From Hymenobacter telluris (GTDB lineage: Bacteria; Bacteroidota; Bacteroidia; Cytophagales; Hymenobacteraceae): DNA of 64,000 nucleotides. Of the stretch, positions 7,370 through 16,135 are shown piece by piece (position 1 is the first letter of the stretch; each line of letters opens with the position of its first letter). Under the pieces are notes generated by a model, which was not told the DNA's origin, did not search any database, and was given only the letters and a program-made list of their open reading frames with translations. Both the position numbers and the translations under genes were made by a program. The stretch is from the NCBI RefSeq assembly GCF_017313265.1, contig NZ_JAFLQZ010000006.1, forward strand, positions 186,001 to 250,000. The letters are read 5' to 3'.

Positions 7370-8253
7370 CCCAGGCTTATTATCCGTTCTATTGGTCGGA
7401 CTATTCCGGCAAGACAATGCACCTCACCCAAGGGCAGCACGGCGCGTTCATGATGTTGATGCGCTGGATTTACACCACCGAAAAGCCTGTGCCTGACAAG
7501 CAACGCTATAGCATTGCTAGAGCAATGTCAGAGCAAGAACGTAGCGATACAGACGCCGTGCTTGAAGAATTCTTCTTTCGTGATGGTGAGATGTGGCGTC
7601 AGGACAAGTGCGAGCATATCATCGCCAAGGCTAATGAGCAGCACCAACGCCGCGTAAACGCTGGGAAAAACGGCGGTTTGGCTAAGTCGAAAAACGCCAA
7701 GCAAAGCCCTAGCAATGCTAGAGCAATGCCCAAGCAACCAGAACCAGAACCAAATAATATAGATACTAACGTATCTATACCCCCTACCCCCAAAGGCTTG
7801 CCGGCATGGCTGCCAGTGACCGACTGGAAAGACTTCTGCCAGATGCGCGGCGCCAAGTTCACCGCCCGCGCCAAGCAGCTCATCATCGGTAAGCTGGACA
7901 AGCTCCGAGAGCAAGGCCACGACCCTGCCGCCGTTTTGCAACAATCACTGGAACGCGGCTGGTCCGGCGTGTTTGAGATCAAAGGAGATTACAATGGAAC
8001 CCGTCAAATCAGCTCTGGAAACGCTTTTGCTGGAAATGCAGGCGCTACCGGAGAACCGAAAGGAAACGGCTTTGGTGGCCGCAAGTCCCAGACCCAGCTC
8101 GCCAGCGAAGAAACAGAGCGCATCATCCGCGAGCGCCGTGCAGCCTGGGCAGCCAATGGCGGCAAAAACCCCAATCAAGGACTGTTTGGAAAGCCAAGAG
8201 CAGCTGAGCCGCCTGTTGCAGCAATGCTACCTGATGCTGAAGAAATACGGTGA
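7366..8253 (+). CDS. DUF1376 (YdaU-like) phage replication protein
   Basis: A 295-residue protein. The first 90 residues match the DUF1376/YdaU domain (FYWSDYSGKTMHLTQGQHGA, then LMRWIYTTEKPVP), a winged-helix-like domain found at the start of phage replication initiators. A low-complexity Gln/Pro linker (about 115-140) leads to a second small domain (LPAWLPVTDWKDFCQMRG) of the type seen in replisome organisers. The last 86 codons overlap, in another frame, the start of the following gene. It probably brings host replication proteins to the phage origin; that role is inferred from family and place. Confidence 0.8.
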   Translation: MTQAYYPFYWSDYSGKTMHLTQGQHGAFMMLMRWIYTTEKPVPDKQRYSIARAMSEQERSDTDAVLEEFFFRDGEMWRQDKCEHIIAKANEQHQRRVNAGKNGGLAKSKNAKQSPSNARAMPKQPEPEPNNIDTNVSIPPTPKGLPAWLPVTDWKDFCQMRGAKFTARAKQLIIGKLDKLREQGHDPAAVLQQSLERGWSGVFEIKGDYNGTRQISSGNAFAGNAGATGEPKGNGFGGRKSQTQLASEETERIIRERRAAWAANGGKNPNQGLFGKPRAAEPPVAAMLPDAEEIR

Positions 8254-8536
8254 GGCGGCCGACATCACCGCTATTCGTGATGCGGGTTTTCAGTGGATGC
8301 TTGAGGACTACGACATCGACCAAGTGACGACCGCGTTCAGGCAATACCTGAAAACGGGCAGGGAGATACCCACGCCGACCGACATCATCGAAATTCTAGA
8401 CCCGTCTGTTAGGCCGATGTGCGGTCGTATGTACCAGCGGCTGGTTGAGCGGTCGAAGGAGGGGCCATTCGCACTGACCCGCGCCGAGCATGAGTATATC
8501 GACCGATACGAGGCTCGGCAGATTGGTGATCTATAA
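7994..8536 (+). CDS. Putative helicase-loader-like replication protein, overlapping the DUF1376 gene
   Basis: A 180-residue protein that starts at the ATG at 7994, seven bases after GGAG. It overlaps 260 bases of the preceding gene in a different frame. The first 60 residues are low in complexity (Ala, Ser, Pro). The C-terminal domain (about 65-150) is helical, with YDIDQVTTAFRQYLKTGREI followed by PTPTDIIEIL. That layout resembles loaders of replicative helicases. Position after a replication initiator supports this. A later start at the Met near 8,150 would remove most of the overlap, so the true start needs checking. Confidence 0.6.
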   Translation: MEPVKSALETLLLEMQALPENRKETALVAASPRPSSPAKKQSASSASAVQPGQPMAAKTPIKDCLESQEQLSRLLQQCYLMLKKYGEAADITAIRDAGFQWMLEDYDIDQVTTAFRQYLKTGREIPTPTDIIEILDPSVRPMCGRMYQRLVERSKEGPFALTRAEHEYIDRYEARQIGDL

Positions 8537-8941
8537 CCCCTCGCGCTTATAGCGATTAAGAAAGCTCTTTCCTAAGGCCGTTAAAGAGTATTCCGTACCG
8601 CTGTGCGTATAAGTCAATCCAAGAACCCTCAAATATTCCAGACGATAACGGAATTCGCCGTCAAACTCCTTTTCCTGTTTACCAACGAGAAAGATGCTGG
8701 GATACATCTTTTCACGCACCTGCTCAGGTGATTGACTTTCCTCCTTATCAAGGATTTTGAGCGCTTTGATGTTTCCTTTGGTGATCTGGGTGACAAGATT
8801 GGCGTAAACCTCATCAACGGCCTTATCCGCTTCTTTTTTGGTTTCGCTTTTCCCAGGGGCGTATTTCGAAAATACTTCTGCGCCAAATGTGGCTAAAGCG
8901 CCAATTATCGCCGATAGAATCTGTTCCGGTAAGCCAAACAT
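8531..8941 (-). CDS. Hypothetical protein with N-terminal hydrophobic helix, antisense to the phage operons
   Basis: About 136 residues from the ATG at 8941; a TTG at 8983 would add 14. The first 20 residues (FGLPEQILSAIIGALATFGA) are hydrophobic. A Lys/Glu-rich helix follows, then a C-terminal segment like a winged helix (YLRVLGLTYTHSGTEYSLTA). It has no Shine-Dalgarno site and lies against the flow of its neighbours, as single prophage-expressed genes often do. A lysogeny or superinfection role is possible but not shown. Confidence 0.55.
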   Translation of the reverse strand: MFGLPEQILSAIIGALATFGAEVFSKYAPGKSETKKEADKAVDEVYANLVTQITKGNIKALKILDKEESQSPEQVREKMYPSIFLVGKQEKEFDGEFRYRLEYLRVLGLTYTHSGTEYSLTALGKSFLNRYKREGL

Positions 8942-9001
8942 GATAATTTTATTTGGTTTGTAACGAATAGCACCTAGCACCAAATATATAAATTTCCTAT
9001 T

Positions 9002-9253
9002 ATGATTAGCCTTGATAACTTCAACGCAAGCCGCCTCGAATTTCAGTACGCCGCCGTCTGGGCTGAGGGTGACTACTTGGCGCGGCGCTACGAAGAAGAA
9101 GATGCGGTCAATCTGTACCGGATGCCCGGCGGCTATTTCGTTGAGGTGTTCTACGATCAGATGGAAAACGCACTGAGCGGGGTGCGTGCCTTTACCGATA
9201 AGGATAGACTGGAAGATTACGCCTGCTACATCAAGCTGCCGGGTGATTTATAA
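9002..9253 (+). CDS. Small conserved Bacteroidota-type hypothetical protein
   Basis: An 83-residue acidic protein. Its pattern resembles small proteins I associate with Bacteroidota genomes and plasmids: a DNFNASRLEFQYAAVWAEGDYLA opening, an NLYRMPGGYFVEVFYD middle and a C-terminal DRLEDYACYI. Function is unknown. It has no Shine-Dalgarno site; the ATG follows an AT-rich stretch shared with the divergent gene at 8941. This marks it as adapted to the host group rather than inherited with the phage core. Confidence 0.55.
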   Translation: MISLDNFNASRLEFQYAAVWAEGDYLARRYEEEDAVNLYRMPGGYFVEVFYDQMENALSGVRAFTDKDRLEDYACYIKLPGDL

Positions 9254-9397
9254 GCCACTTTTGCGCAGTCTCATAAAATAATTTCTGATGTAACAACCAT
9301 TTTCTTAAATTATTTTTGTATATTTGTATTGTAGACAGTGTAATCGGCGCTGTCAAAGATCTGCTCGCTGAAGCAGATTCCAATTTGGTGGAATGCC

Positions 9398-9598
9398 TTG
9401 TGCCAGAAGTGGCCTTTACTTATTCCTCTCGCTGCTTGCGCAACATTTTTGATACGCCATTACCTCGAAGCTAAGGTCGGCGCTTTCTTTATCGAGCATG
9501 CTTGGGAAATAATTAAACCTCTAACGTACAATACTATGCATACAATCAACTGTTTACTTGCTAAAATGAAAGATTTGGGTTCTTACCTGGCGAAGTGA
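9398..9598 (+). CDS. Doubtful 66-residue protein
   Basis: Starts with GTG and has no good ribosome site. The N-terminal PLLIPLAACATFLIRHYL could be a membrane segment. It follows the TATATTTG box by about 70 bases. No family is recognised; coding is uncertain. Confidence 0.25.
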   Translation: MCQKWPLLIPLAACATFLIRHYLEAKVGAFFIEHAWEIIKPLTYNTMHTINCLLAKMKDLGSYLAK

Positions 9599-9681
9599 AG
9601 AACGATAGCCCAAACTTTTAGGAATCTGTCTAAGTGGTGGAAGCAGAGTGAGGAGCAATCCTCTGCTTCGCCAACCAATCA

Positions 9682-9728
9682 AAAGGCCCCGTCCTTGCGC
9701 CTATTGCGCTGACCGGGCCTTTTTTGTG
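9682..9728 (+). terminator. Intrinsic terminator before the late genes
   Basis: A stem with arms AAAGGCCC and GGGCCTTTT enclosing a GCGC-ctatt-GCGC inner hairpin, followed by T6. It should stop rightward transcripts coming from the early region and may be a target of antitermination. Confidence 0.75.
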
Positions 9729-9837
9729 CTTGACACCCTCGGTCGCCCCAATCCGGCATGGGTCGGACGCGGTTTCAGGGGTTTGGCGAGTAATTATGCG
9801 GCCTTGCCTGATCTATTATTTGCAGCACAGATAGGGC

Positions 9838-9867
9838 TTGACGAACGTCTGCGCCGGTTGGTATTCT
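9838..9867 (+). promoter_or_regulatory. Candidate promoter for the late block
   Basis: TTGACG (9838-9843) and TATTCT (9862-9867) with an 18-base spacer, about 140 bases before the first late gene. It is the best sigma70-like match downstream of the terminator, but it is weak. Confidence 0.35.
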
Positions 9868-10008
9868 GACTTCATGCCACGCCGCCGCTCACGGGGGTTG
9901 CGCCTGTCAACCCGGCAAACCAAGTCCCTATCGAGTTGCCGGTTGTGGCCAACGTCATAGTTCGAGAAATAGGGGCGCACAGGCAATTTTTAACCAAGGG
10001 GGATAGAC

Positions 10009-10194
10009 GTGGCTAAGACGAACAAAGGGAAACTCAAGGCGCAGCTGGCAAAAGCGCTCGGCACCAATCCTGATATGCCCGACGATCAATTCGTTATTGA
10101 TTGCCATGACGCTATCATGGTTAACGCTGAGACTAGCGACCAAGAAAGCGAGCTTAACGGTTTACTGAACCAATTCCGCGCGCTGGTGGCCTGA
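10009..10194 (+). CDS. Small hypothetical late protein
   Basis: A 61-residue protein that starts with GTG after AAGGGGG. It begins with a basic patch (KTNKGKLKAQLAKALG) and ends with a short acidic helix. It leads the packaging block and ends two bases before the next gene. No family is recognised. Confidence 0.55.
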   Translation: MAKTNKGKLKAQLAKALGTNPDMPDDQFVIDCHDAIMVNAETSDQESELNGLLNQFRALVA

Positions 10195-10195
10195 T

Positions 10196-10483
10196 ATGGC
10201 TGATCGCGTCAGCATCCCTCGCATTAAGGTCATTAGGCCAAAGCAATTTGACGCCGACGTAGTGCGGCGCAAAATGAGCGAACAGATCGGCGAATCTTTT
10301 CAGTCCCTGAAGGATAATGGAAAGGAGCCCACGGGTTTTGCATACGTGATTTTCTCTGATGAGCCTGCATCGTTTGGTCATGGCTACCACTCGCCTGACG
10401 AGCGCAGTATCATCGACATGCCAGATATGGTGCGCAGTCGCCTACAATTTGCTATTGACAAAATCACAAACCCAAAGAACTGA
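10196..10483 (+). CDS. Hypothetical late protein
   Basis: A 95-residue protein. It has a basic N-terminus (RVSIPRIKVIRPKQF) and a middle part with TGFAYVIFSDEPASFGHGYH. The His/Asp content of the middle could bind a metal, but no known domain stands out. It is co-directional with the terminase genes, just downstream. Confidence 0.55.
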   Translation: MADRVSIPRIKVIRPKQFDADVVRRKMSEQIGESFQSLKDNGKEPTGFAYVIFSDEPASFGHGYHSPDERSIIDMPDMVRSRLQFAIDKITNPKN

Positions 10484-10509
10484 TACCAAAATAGTTAAAG
10501 GTAGTATTC

Positions 10510-10824
10510 ATGGCCCGGCCAAAAGGACAGCCAAAGCTCGGCGGACGTAAAAAGGGAACGCCAAACAAGATTTCCAGTGACGTCAAGGGTATGGTGCTCG
10601 GTGCCCTTAATAAGGCTGGTGGCGAGGAATACCTGCTTCGGCAATCCAAAGAAAACCCGACCGCTTTCATGACCTTGGTTGGCAAAGTCTTGCCCACGAC
10701 GCTGGCCGGCGACAAAGAAAACCCGGTCGAGGTCCGCACGGCCGACGTCACGTCCAAGCTGCTGAGCATGCTCACCAAGGAACAGCTAGAGGCTGCTCTT
10801 GACGCTGAAAATAACAACGGCTGA
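10510..10824 (+). CDS. Candidate small terminase subunit (DUF5681-like)
   Basis: A 104-residue protein with an AT-hook-like basic N-terminus (KGQPKLGGRKKGTPNK) and a helical body. This type often sits just before the large terminase gene in podoviruses, and the overlap with it here (26 bases) fits. A small terminase would recognise the pac site. The sequence is shorter than P22 gp3, so the assignment rests mostly on position. Confidence 0.55.
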   Translation: MARPKGQPKLGGRKKGTPNKISSDVKGMVLGALNKAGGEEYLLRQSKENPTAFMTLVGKVLPTTLAGDKENPVEVRTADVTSKLLSMLTKEQLEAALDAENNNG

Positions 10825-12208
10825 TATCCGGCGCGAGTTGGAGCGTCGCAAGTATCGCAAGATTGACGGGTATTTTCCCGACACTGGCCCGTTTCGCCGT
10901 GAACTGTATCACAAGCATTTAGATTTCTTCAAGGCTGGTGCCGTGCATCGCGAACGGGCCATGATCGCAGCCAACCGCGTCGGCAAAACCGATGGCGCCG
11001 GCGGTTACGAGCTGACCTGCCACCTGACGGGCATTTATCCTTGGTGGTGGCCTGGGCGCCGTTTCAGCAAGCCAGTGAATTTCCTCGTTGGTGGTGAGAC
11101 TGGCATGCTAGTGCGCGACTCCATCCAGCTCAAGCTGCTGGGCGAATTGCACGACATCGGCACGGGCATGATCCCGAAAGAATATATCGAAAGCACCACG
11201 CCAAAATCGGGTATTCCCAAGGCGGTCGGCAACATCTACGTCAAGCATATCTCGGGCGGGGTCAGCACCTGTCAGCTGCAATCGTATGACCAGGGGCGCG
11301 AAGTTTTTCAGGCGACCGAACGCGATGGCGTGTGGTTTGACGAGGAGCCGCCGATCGACATCTATACGGAGGGCCTGATCCGCACGATGACCACCAAGGG
11401 CATCGTCATGTCCACCTTCACCCCGCTTAAGGGTGTCTCGGAAACCGTTTTGCACCTGCAAAAACAGGCAAAGGACGGCGTTGTCACGGTCATCAGCGCG
11501 ACTTGGGACGATGCGCCGCATCTGTCCGACGAGGACAAAGAGGAGCTGATGCGCTCGCTCCCGCCCCACCAGCGCGATGCCCGTTCCAAGGGTATCCCGT
11601 CTCTGGGTTCCGGTGCCGTCTATCCGATCCCGGAGAGCGATTTCACCTGCGAGCCGTTCGAGCTGCCCAAGCATTACAAGCGCTGCTACGGCATGGATGT
11701 CGGCTGGAACAACACCGCTTCGCTGTGGCTGGCCACCGACCCTGATACGGACGTGACTTATGCCTATGCCGAATACAAGCGCGGCCAGGCCGAGCCGAGC
11801 GTTCATGCCGCCACAATCCGCGCCAAGGGCGACTGGATCCATGGCGTCATCGACCCGGCATCGCGCGGCCGGGCGCAAAAGGACGGTGAGCAACTGATTT
11901 ACCTCTACCAGCAACAGGGCTTGAAGATCATCCCGGCCAGTAATGCGGTCGAATCCGGCATCTTCGACGTGTACGAAAAAATGACCGTCGGCAAGCTCAA
12001 GATTTTCAGCAACCTGACCGAAACGTTGGCCGAAATCCGGCTGTATCGCCGCGACGACAAGGGCCGCATCGTGAAGGAGTTCGATCACCTCATGGATTGC
12101 CTGCGCTATGGCATCGTGTCCGGTCTGGGCGTGGCTACGATAAAGCCTATTGCTAAAGCAGCTGTGCAAGAGTATCATGCGTCTGGCGATACGTGGATGG
12201 CAGGTTAA
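10799..12208 (+). CDS. Terminase large subunit (P22 gp2-like)
   Basis: A 469-residue packaging motor. The ATPase has a Walker A-type ANRVGKT (about 58-64) and a Walker B-type GVWFDEEPP (177-185). The RNase H-like nuclease follows with YGMDVGW (D300) and GVIDPASRG (D352). It cuts concatemers and pumps DNA through the portal. The start is TTG at 10799, inside the end of the small gene, with AGAGG a few bases upstream. The stop shares bases with the portal ATG. Length is close to P22 gp2. Confidence 0.93.
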   Translation: MTLKITTADIRRELERRKYRKIDGYFPDTGPFRRELYHKHLDFFKAGAVHRERAMIAANRVGKTDGAGGYELTCHLTGIYPWWWPGRRFSKPVNFLVGGETGMLVRDSIQLKLLGELHDIGTGMIPKEYIESTTPKSGIPKAVGNIYVKHISGGVSTCQLQSYDQGREVFQATERDGVWFDEEPPIDIYTEGLIRTMTTKGIVMSTFTPLKGVSETVLHLQKQAKDGVVTVISATWDDAPHLSDEDKEELMRSLPPHQRDARSKGIPSLGSGAVYPIPESDFTCEPFELPKHYKRCYGMDVGWNNTASLWLATDPDTDVTYAYAEYKRGQAEPSVHAATIRAKGDWIHGVIDPASRGRAQKDGEQLIYLYQQQGLKIIPASNAVESGIFDVYEKMTVGKLKIFSNLTETLAEIRLYRRDDKGRIVKEFDHLMDCLRYGIVSGLGVATIKPIAKAAVQEYHASGDTWMAG

Positions 12209-14292
12209 TGGCGAACGACGAAAACAAAGACGATCTGATTAAAGAGGCTTCAGACCGCCTGCAAGAGCTGCGCGATTATTGGAAACCGATCTACGACGAA
12301 TTCACCGACGATCTCAAATTCGCAGTCGATGGCCAGCAATGGAAACCTGGCGACATGACTGCCCGCGGCGAAAAGCCGACGCTGACCATCAACCGTATGG
12401 GCCAGTTCATCAATCAGGTCATCAACAGCAACCGCCAGAACACGCCGACCATCAAGGTGCTGCCGGTCGATGACGAGGCTGACATCAAGACCGCCGAACT
12501 TATCCAAGACCTAATCCGCAATATCGAGAAGGTTTCCAAGGCTGACACCGCTTATGACACGGCCATGGAGTATGCCGTTCAGGGCGGCATTGGCTTCATC
12601 CGCATTGACCATGATTACGTTGACCCCGACAGCTTCGAGCAGCACATCCTGATTAAGCGGGTGCATGATCCCCGCTCTTGCCTGATCGACAACATGAGCG
12701 TTGAGCCGGACGGCCGCGATGCCAACGATGGGTTTATTATCGAAGAAATGCGCCTCGACACGTTCAAGGAACAATACCCCAAGGCGGACGCGCGCAATTT
12801 TGATGATATGGCTATGAGCAAGACCGGGTTTGCGGCGTCGGACAAAATGATCACGGTTGCCGAATACTTTAAGCGCGTGCCAGAGGAAAAAGAAATTTCC
12901 CTGCTTGACGATGGCTCTGTGTTATTTTCCGACGATCTGGCCAAGCGCGAGGGGCAATACACGGTCCTGAAAACCCGCATGATCCAGAAAAACACGGTCA
13001 AGCGCTACAAGATGACGGGCGCGGAAATACTAGAAGAAACCGAGTTTCCGTCCTCGTATATCCCGATTATTCCGGTCTACGGCAAGGAAATTTGGATCGA
13101 CGGCAAGCGCAAGCTGTATAGCCTGATCCGCCACGCCAAAGACGCGCAGAAAATGCACAACTTCTGGGCCTCGCTGGAAACCGAGCTGATTATGGAGGCG
13201 CCGCGCTCGCCCTGGGTGGTGGACTCCGACACGATTGCCGACTTTAATGCCGATTGGGTCAACCCTGCCAAGAAAAAGGTCCTGAAATACAAGGGCACCG
13301 ACGTCATGGGTAAGCCAACGCAGCGCCCGTTCCGAGAGCCGCCAACGCCAATCCCCGCCGCTGTGGTCAATGCCCGCATGGCGACCGTCGAGGACATGAA
13401 GGCGACCATGGGTATGTATGACCCCTCGCTGGGCAATGAGCGCACGGGCGAAAAGTCGGGCCGCGCTATCCTGGCCACCCAGCAGCAGGGCGACACGGCC
13501 ACGTTTCACTTTGGCGACAACCTGGCTCGCTCGGTCGGCCATGGCGGCGTGATCATTCTGGATATGCTGCCCCGCGTCTTTGACACCCCGCGCATTTTGC
13601 GCATCCTGGGCGAAGATGGCACACCCAAGCGCGTGCCGGTCAACGGCCAGCTCCCGACCGACCCTAACGATCAATCCGCAATCAATTCCCGTAACCAACT
13701 GCACGATCTGCGCGTCGGCAAGTATGACGTCGCGGTCATCACCGGCCCAGGCTACGCCACCAAGCGCCAAGAAGGCGCGCAGGCCCTGATGGAGCTGAGC
13801 AAAACCATTCCATTGATCGGAAACGCGGCACCGGATATGCTGGTGGAATCTCTTGATATCCCGAACGCTGGAGCCATCGCTAAGCGCGTTAAGCGCGGCC
13901 TGTCACCTCAGCTAACGGCTGACGAAGACACCGAACAGACGCCGGAAGTCATGCAATTGCAAGGCGCGTTGCAGCAGATGCAGGCCCAGATGCAGGCCAT
14001 GGGCGCCGAATTGCAGCAGGCACAGCAGGATTTGCAAAATAAAAATGGCGAACTGGCCCTGAAAAACAAGGATTTGCAAATCAAGGAAATGCAGGTTCAG
14101 CTGGAGGCCATGAAGCACCGTGACGCCATGATGGGTCAATCCGACGACCGCAGCTTGCAGGTGCATAAGATCGATACGGATGCTCAGGCCAAGATCGTGA
14201 CCGAGAAAATCAAGGCCGATGCATCTATCAAGGCCAGTGACAACCAAACCTTCGCCCAGATGAACACTCCGATCAAGGAACCCGCTAAATGA
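12208..14292 (+). CDS. Portal protein (P22 gp1-like)
   Basis: A 694-residue protein of the P22-type portal family, near the 725 residues of P22 gp1. The N-terminus is KEASDRLQELRDYWKPIYDE, followed by the wing and crown regions. The last 110 residues are a long Gln-rich coiled coil (LQGALQQMQAQMQAMGAELQ), which matches the barrel that P22 inserts into the capsid. The ATG at 12208 shares bases with the terminase stop (TAATG), which I prefer over a start 15 bases earlier. It is the ring through which DNA enters and leaves. Confidence 0.92.
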   Translation: MANDENKDDLIKEASDRLQELRDYWKPIYDEFTDDLKFAVDGQQWKPGDMTARGEKPTLTINRMGQFINQVINSNRQNTPTIKVLPVDDEADIKTAELIQDLIRNIEKVSKADTAYDTAMEYAVQGGIGFIRIDHDYVDPDSFEQHILIKRVHDPRSCLIDNMSVEPDGRDANDGFIIEEMRLDTFKEQYPKADARNFDDMAMSKTGFAASDKMITVAEYFKRVPEEKEISLLDDGSVLFSDDLAKREGQYTVLKTRMIQKNTVKRYKMTGAEILEETEFPSSYIPIIPVYGKEIWIDGKRKLYSLIRHAKDAQKMHNFWASLETELIMEAPRSPWVVDSDTIADFNADWVNPAKKKVLKYKGTDVMGKPTQRPFREPPTPIPAAVVNARMATVEDMKATMGMYDPSLGNERTGEKSGRAILATQQQGDTATFHFGDNLARSVGHGGVIILDMLPRVFDTPRILRILGEDGTPKRVPVNGQLPTDPNDQSAINSRNQLHDLRVGKYDVAVITGPGYATKRQEGAQALMELSKTIPLIGNAAPDMLVESLDIPNAGAIAKRVKRGLSPQLTADEDTEQTPEVMQLQGALQQMQAQMQAMGAELQQAQQDLQNKNGELALKNKDLQIKEMQVQLEAMKHRDAMMGQSDDRSLQVHKIDTDAQAKIVTEKIKADASIKASDNQTFAQMNTPIKEPAK

Positions 14293-14612
14293 CCCTGTTT
14301 TGTCCTGTTGAGCAATTTATCCTCGACACCAATGCCACGCCCTCGACGCCGGTCCGCACCACCGATGGCGGTCAGTCGCTGACCTATCGCGTCAAGTGCG
14401 ACGTTGATACGATCATCTGCGTGGCCCCGGTCGCCACCCCTGCCAGCAATGGCCTGACCAATAACAAGCTGGCCGGCAAGCAGTTCGTGGCCTATGCGGG
14501 CGTGGTCGAGCTGTTTTCGTTTCAGTCGGACACCACGCAGAACTATATAAGCACCATTGCCTTGAACGGCGGCACGGGCAAAACCTATATCACAACCGGG
14601 TATGGAGAATAA
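14289..14612 (+). CDS. Hypothetical structural protein between portal and SGNH gene
   Basis: A 107-residue protein, strand-rich, with a Thr/Ser/Gly composition of a small beta barrel (YRVKCDVDTIICVAP and KQFVAYAGVVELFSFQ). It starts four bases inside the portal gene. Place and composition suggest a head decoration protein, but there is no family match. Confidence 0.5.
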   Translation: MTLFCPVEQFILDTNATPSTPVRTTDGGQSLTYRVKCDVDTIICVAPVATPASNGLTNNKLAGKQFVAYAGVVELFSFQSDTTQNYISTIALNGGTGKTYITTGYGE

Positions 14613-14614
14613 GC

Positions 14615-16135
14615 ATGTCTGTACGTGGCGTAACGGGTGGCTCGGGGTCTAAAGGTGGCGCTTCGGTGGTGGGCCGGATGGGTACAATCGGGGATTCGCT
14701 GACTGGCAACGGCGTTGGGGTGGCGCTGGCTGGCACAACCGGCTATTCGACCTACGTGCATCAGCGCGGCGATTATAACTGGATGCAGGCGCTCTTAAAT
14801 TATCCGTTCGAGTACCTGGTAAACTACGACGGTAATCTGTCCCCTATTCAGGGTCATAACGCGGGCATCGGCGGCGAGACATCGGCGAATATGCTGGCTC
14901 GCTTCAAGCGCGACGTCATGTCCTACGACCCGAACGTCGTGTTTTTCCGTGCGCCGACCAACGATATCCCTCCGGGTCGCACGGCCAATTCCATCGTCGC
15001 CAATGTGCGTTCGATGGCGGATATCGCGTTGGCTGGCGGCAAAACGTTTGTCATTCTGTCCCTTCCGCCGCGCCACAATGCCGACGGCAAGGCTTTTACG
15101 GCCCCGCAAGAACTGGTCCGCCTCGATGTCAACGCCAAGCTGATGGCGTATGCCGCGACATTGCCTGGCAAGGTGTTTTTCCTGAATTGCGACCCGGTCC
15201 TGATTGATCCGGCGACCGGCCTGTTGCGCATCACTTATTCCTATGACGGCCTGCACCTGAACAGCAGCGGCGTGTTCGCCATCGCTTCTCAGGTTCTGGT
15301 ATCATGGTTCCAGAGCGTCTATGGCGCGACCCGTATCCCGCGCACTAAACCGGAAGCCTACGACGTGACGTTGGTTCCGTATGGCAATATGCTGACAAAC
15401 CCAGTGTTCACCGGCACGGGTGGCACTATCTCGACCGGCGTTTCGGGAACCCTGCCGGACAGTTGGCGGGCAGAGCGTAGCCTTGGCTCCTCGGTCACGG
15501 CGATAGCATCTATCATCGCCATGAAAGACTGGAATGACGAAACCGAAAACTTTATCTCCATGGCATATTCCGCCAATGGTACAGGGGTGGATGGCGAAAT
15601 TATGCGCGCCAGACCCACGGCAACGTCAGTAACGGCGGGCGTTATTCTTAATGAATGGTACGTGGCAGAAGTGGAAATCGTGCTCGACCCGACCAGCTCG
15701 GGCGTCAATCCGATTCGTTCACCCATCCTGGAATTGCGTGACCTGAGCACCGACAACAGTTTCGCCCGCTGCTTCGCCGCTGGTTATTCGTACACCAATA
15801 CCCAGAGTGCCGTCATCAAGGATATTTTCCCCGATGGCTCGATTCGCATGGTGTTGCGCACCTGGCCGATGCGTGCCCGTAGCACCACTGGCCTGACGTT
15901 CTATATGTACGCCGACATGGACGGCACCGTGACGGGTACGCGCACGATCAAATGGGGTCGGCCAAAGCTGGTACGCCTGCCAAACGGCCCAGACTACCTG
16001 ACGCCGCGCCAGACCCGTAGCGATTTGCGCTTTCTCGACGCCACCGATGGCCCGCAGTTGACCTCTCCCAATGGTAGCGTTTGGCGCCTGACCGTCAACG
16101 ACACCGGCAACATCGTAACCACACAGGTGACCTAA
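14615..16135 (+). CDS. SGNH/GDSL hydrolase virion-associated protein
   Basis: A 506-residue protein. The N-terminal half is an SGNH hydrolase: block I TIGDSLT (nucleophile S28), block II NAGIGGE, block III RAPTND (N116) and block V YDGLHLN (D211, H214). Such enzymes remove acetyl or other esters from sugars. The C-terminal half (about 255-500) is strand-rich, with a segment near NMLTNPVFTGTGGTIST that looks like a carbohydrate-binding sandwich. The gene lies between portal and scaffold, where P22 has nothing. It may trim capsule or O-antigen esters from the virion; this is inference. Confidence 0.8.
   Translation: MSVRGVTGGSGSKGGASVVGRMGTIGDSLTGNGVGVALAGTTGYSTYVHQRGDYNWMQALLNYPFEYLVNYDGNLSPIQGHNAGIGGETSANMLARFKRDVMSYDPNVVFFRAPTNDIPPGRTANSIVANVRSMADIALAGGKTFVILSLPPRHNADGKAFTAPQELVRLDVNAKLMAYAATLPGKVFFLNCDPVLIDPATGLLRITYSYDGLHLNSSGVFAIASQVLVSWFQSVYGATRIPRTKPEAYDVTLVPYGNMLTNPVFTGTGGTISTGVSGTLPDSWRAERSLGSSVTAIASIIAMKDWNDETENFISMAYSANGTGVDGEIMRARPTATSVTAGVILNEWYVAEVEIVLDPTSSGVNPIRSPILELRDLSTDNSFARCFAAGYSYTNTQSAVIKDIFPDGSIRMVLRTWPMRARSTTGLTFYMYADMDGTVTGTRTIKWGRPKLVRLPNGPDYLTPRQTRSDLRFLDATDGPQLTSPNGSVWRLTVNDTGNIVTTQVT

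Larger units (their letters stand above)
9254..10008. other. 755-base region with regulatory structure and one doubtful small gene
   Basis: Between the early genes and the late block there is no convincing gene. It contains TATATTTG (9319-9326), which matches the Bacteroidota -7 box TAnnTTTG but lacks a clear -33 partner. It also holds an uncertain 66-residue reading frame (9398-9598), a perfect nine-base hairpin (GAAGCAGAG at about 9640 with CTCTGCTTC at about 9661), an intrinsic terminator and a weak promoter. The mix suggests a short untranslated transcript or a late-gene control region. Confidence 0.5.

Noticed and set aside
9620..9680. Hairpin ending in CCAACCA thought to be a tRNA
   Set aside because: There is a good hairpin but no D arm, T arm or acceptor pairing, so it is not a tRNA.
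9648..9869. 73-residue frame across the terminator
   Set aside because: It runs through a strong intrinsic hairpin and T run, has an Arg/Pro-rich shadow-type composition and no start signal.
11108..12178. Long open frame antisense to the large terminase gene
   Set aside because: The plus strand encodes an intact terminase with catalytic motifs; the mirror frame is open only through GC-rich codon bias.
13030..13770. Open frame antisense to the portal gene
   Set aside because: It mirrors a well-supported portal protein and has no ribosome site or family pattern.
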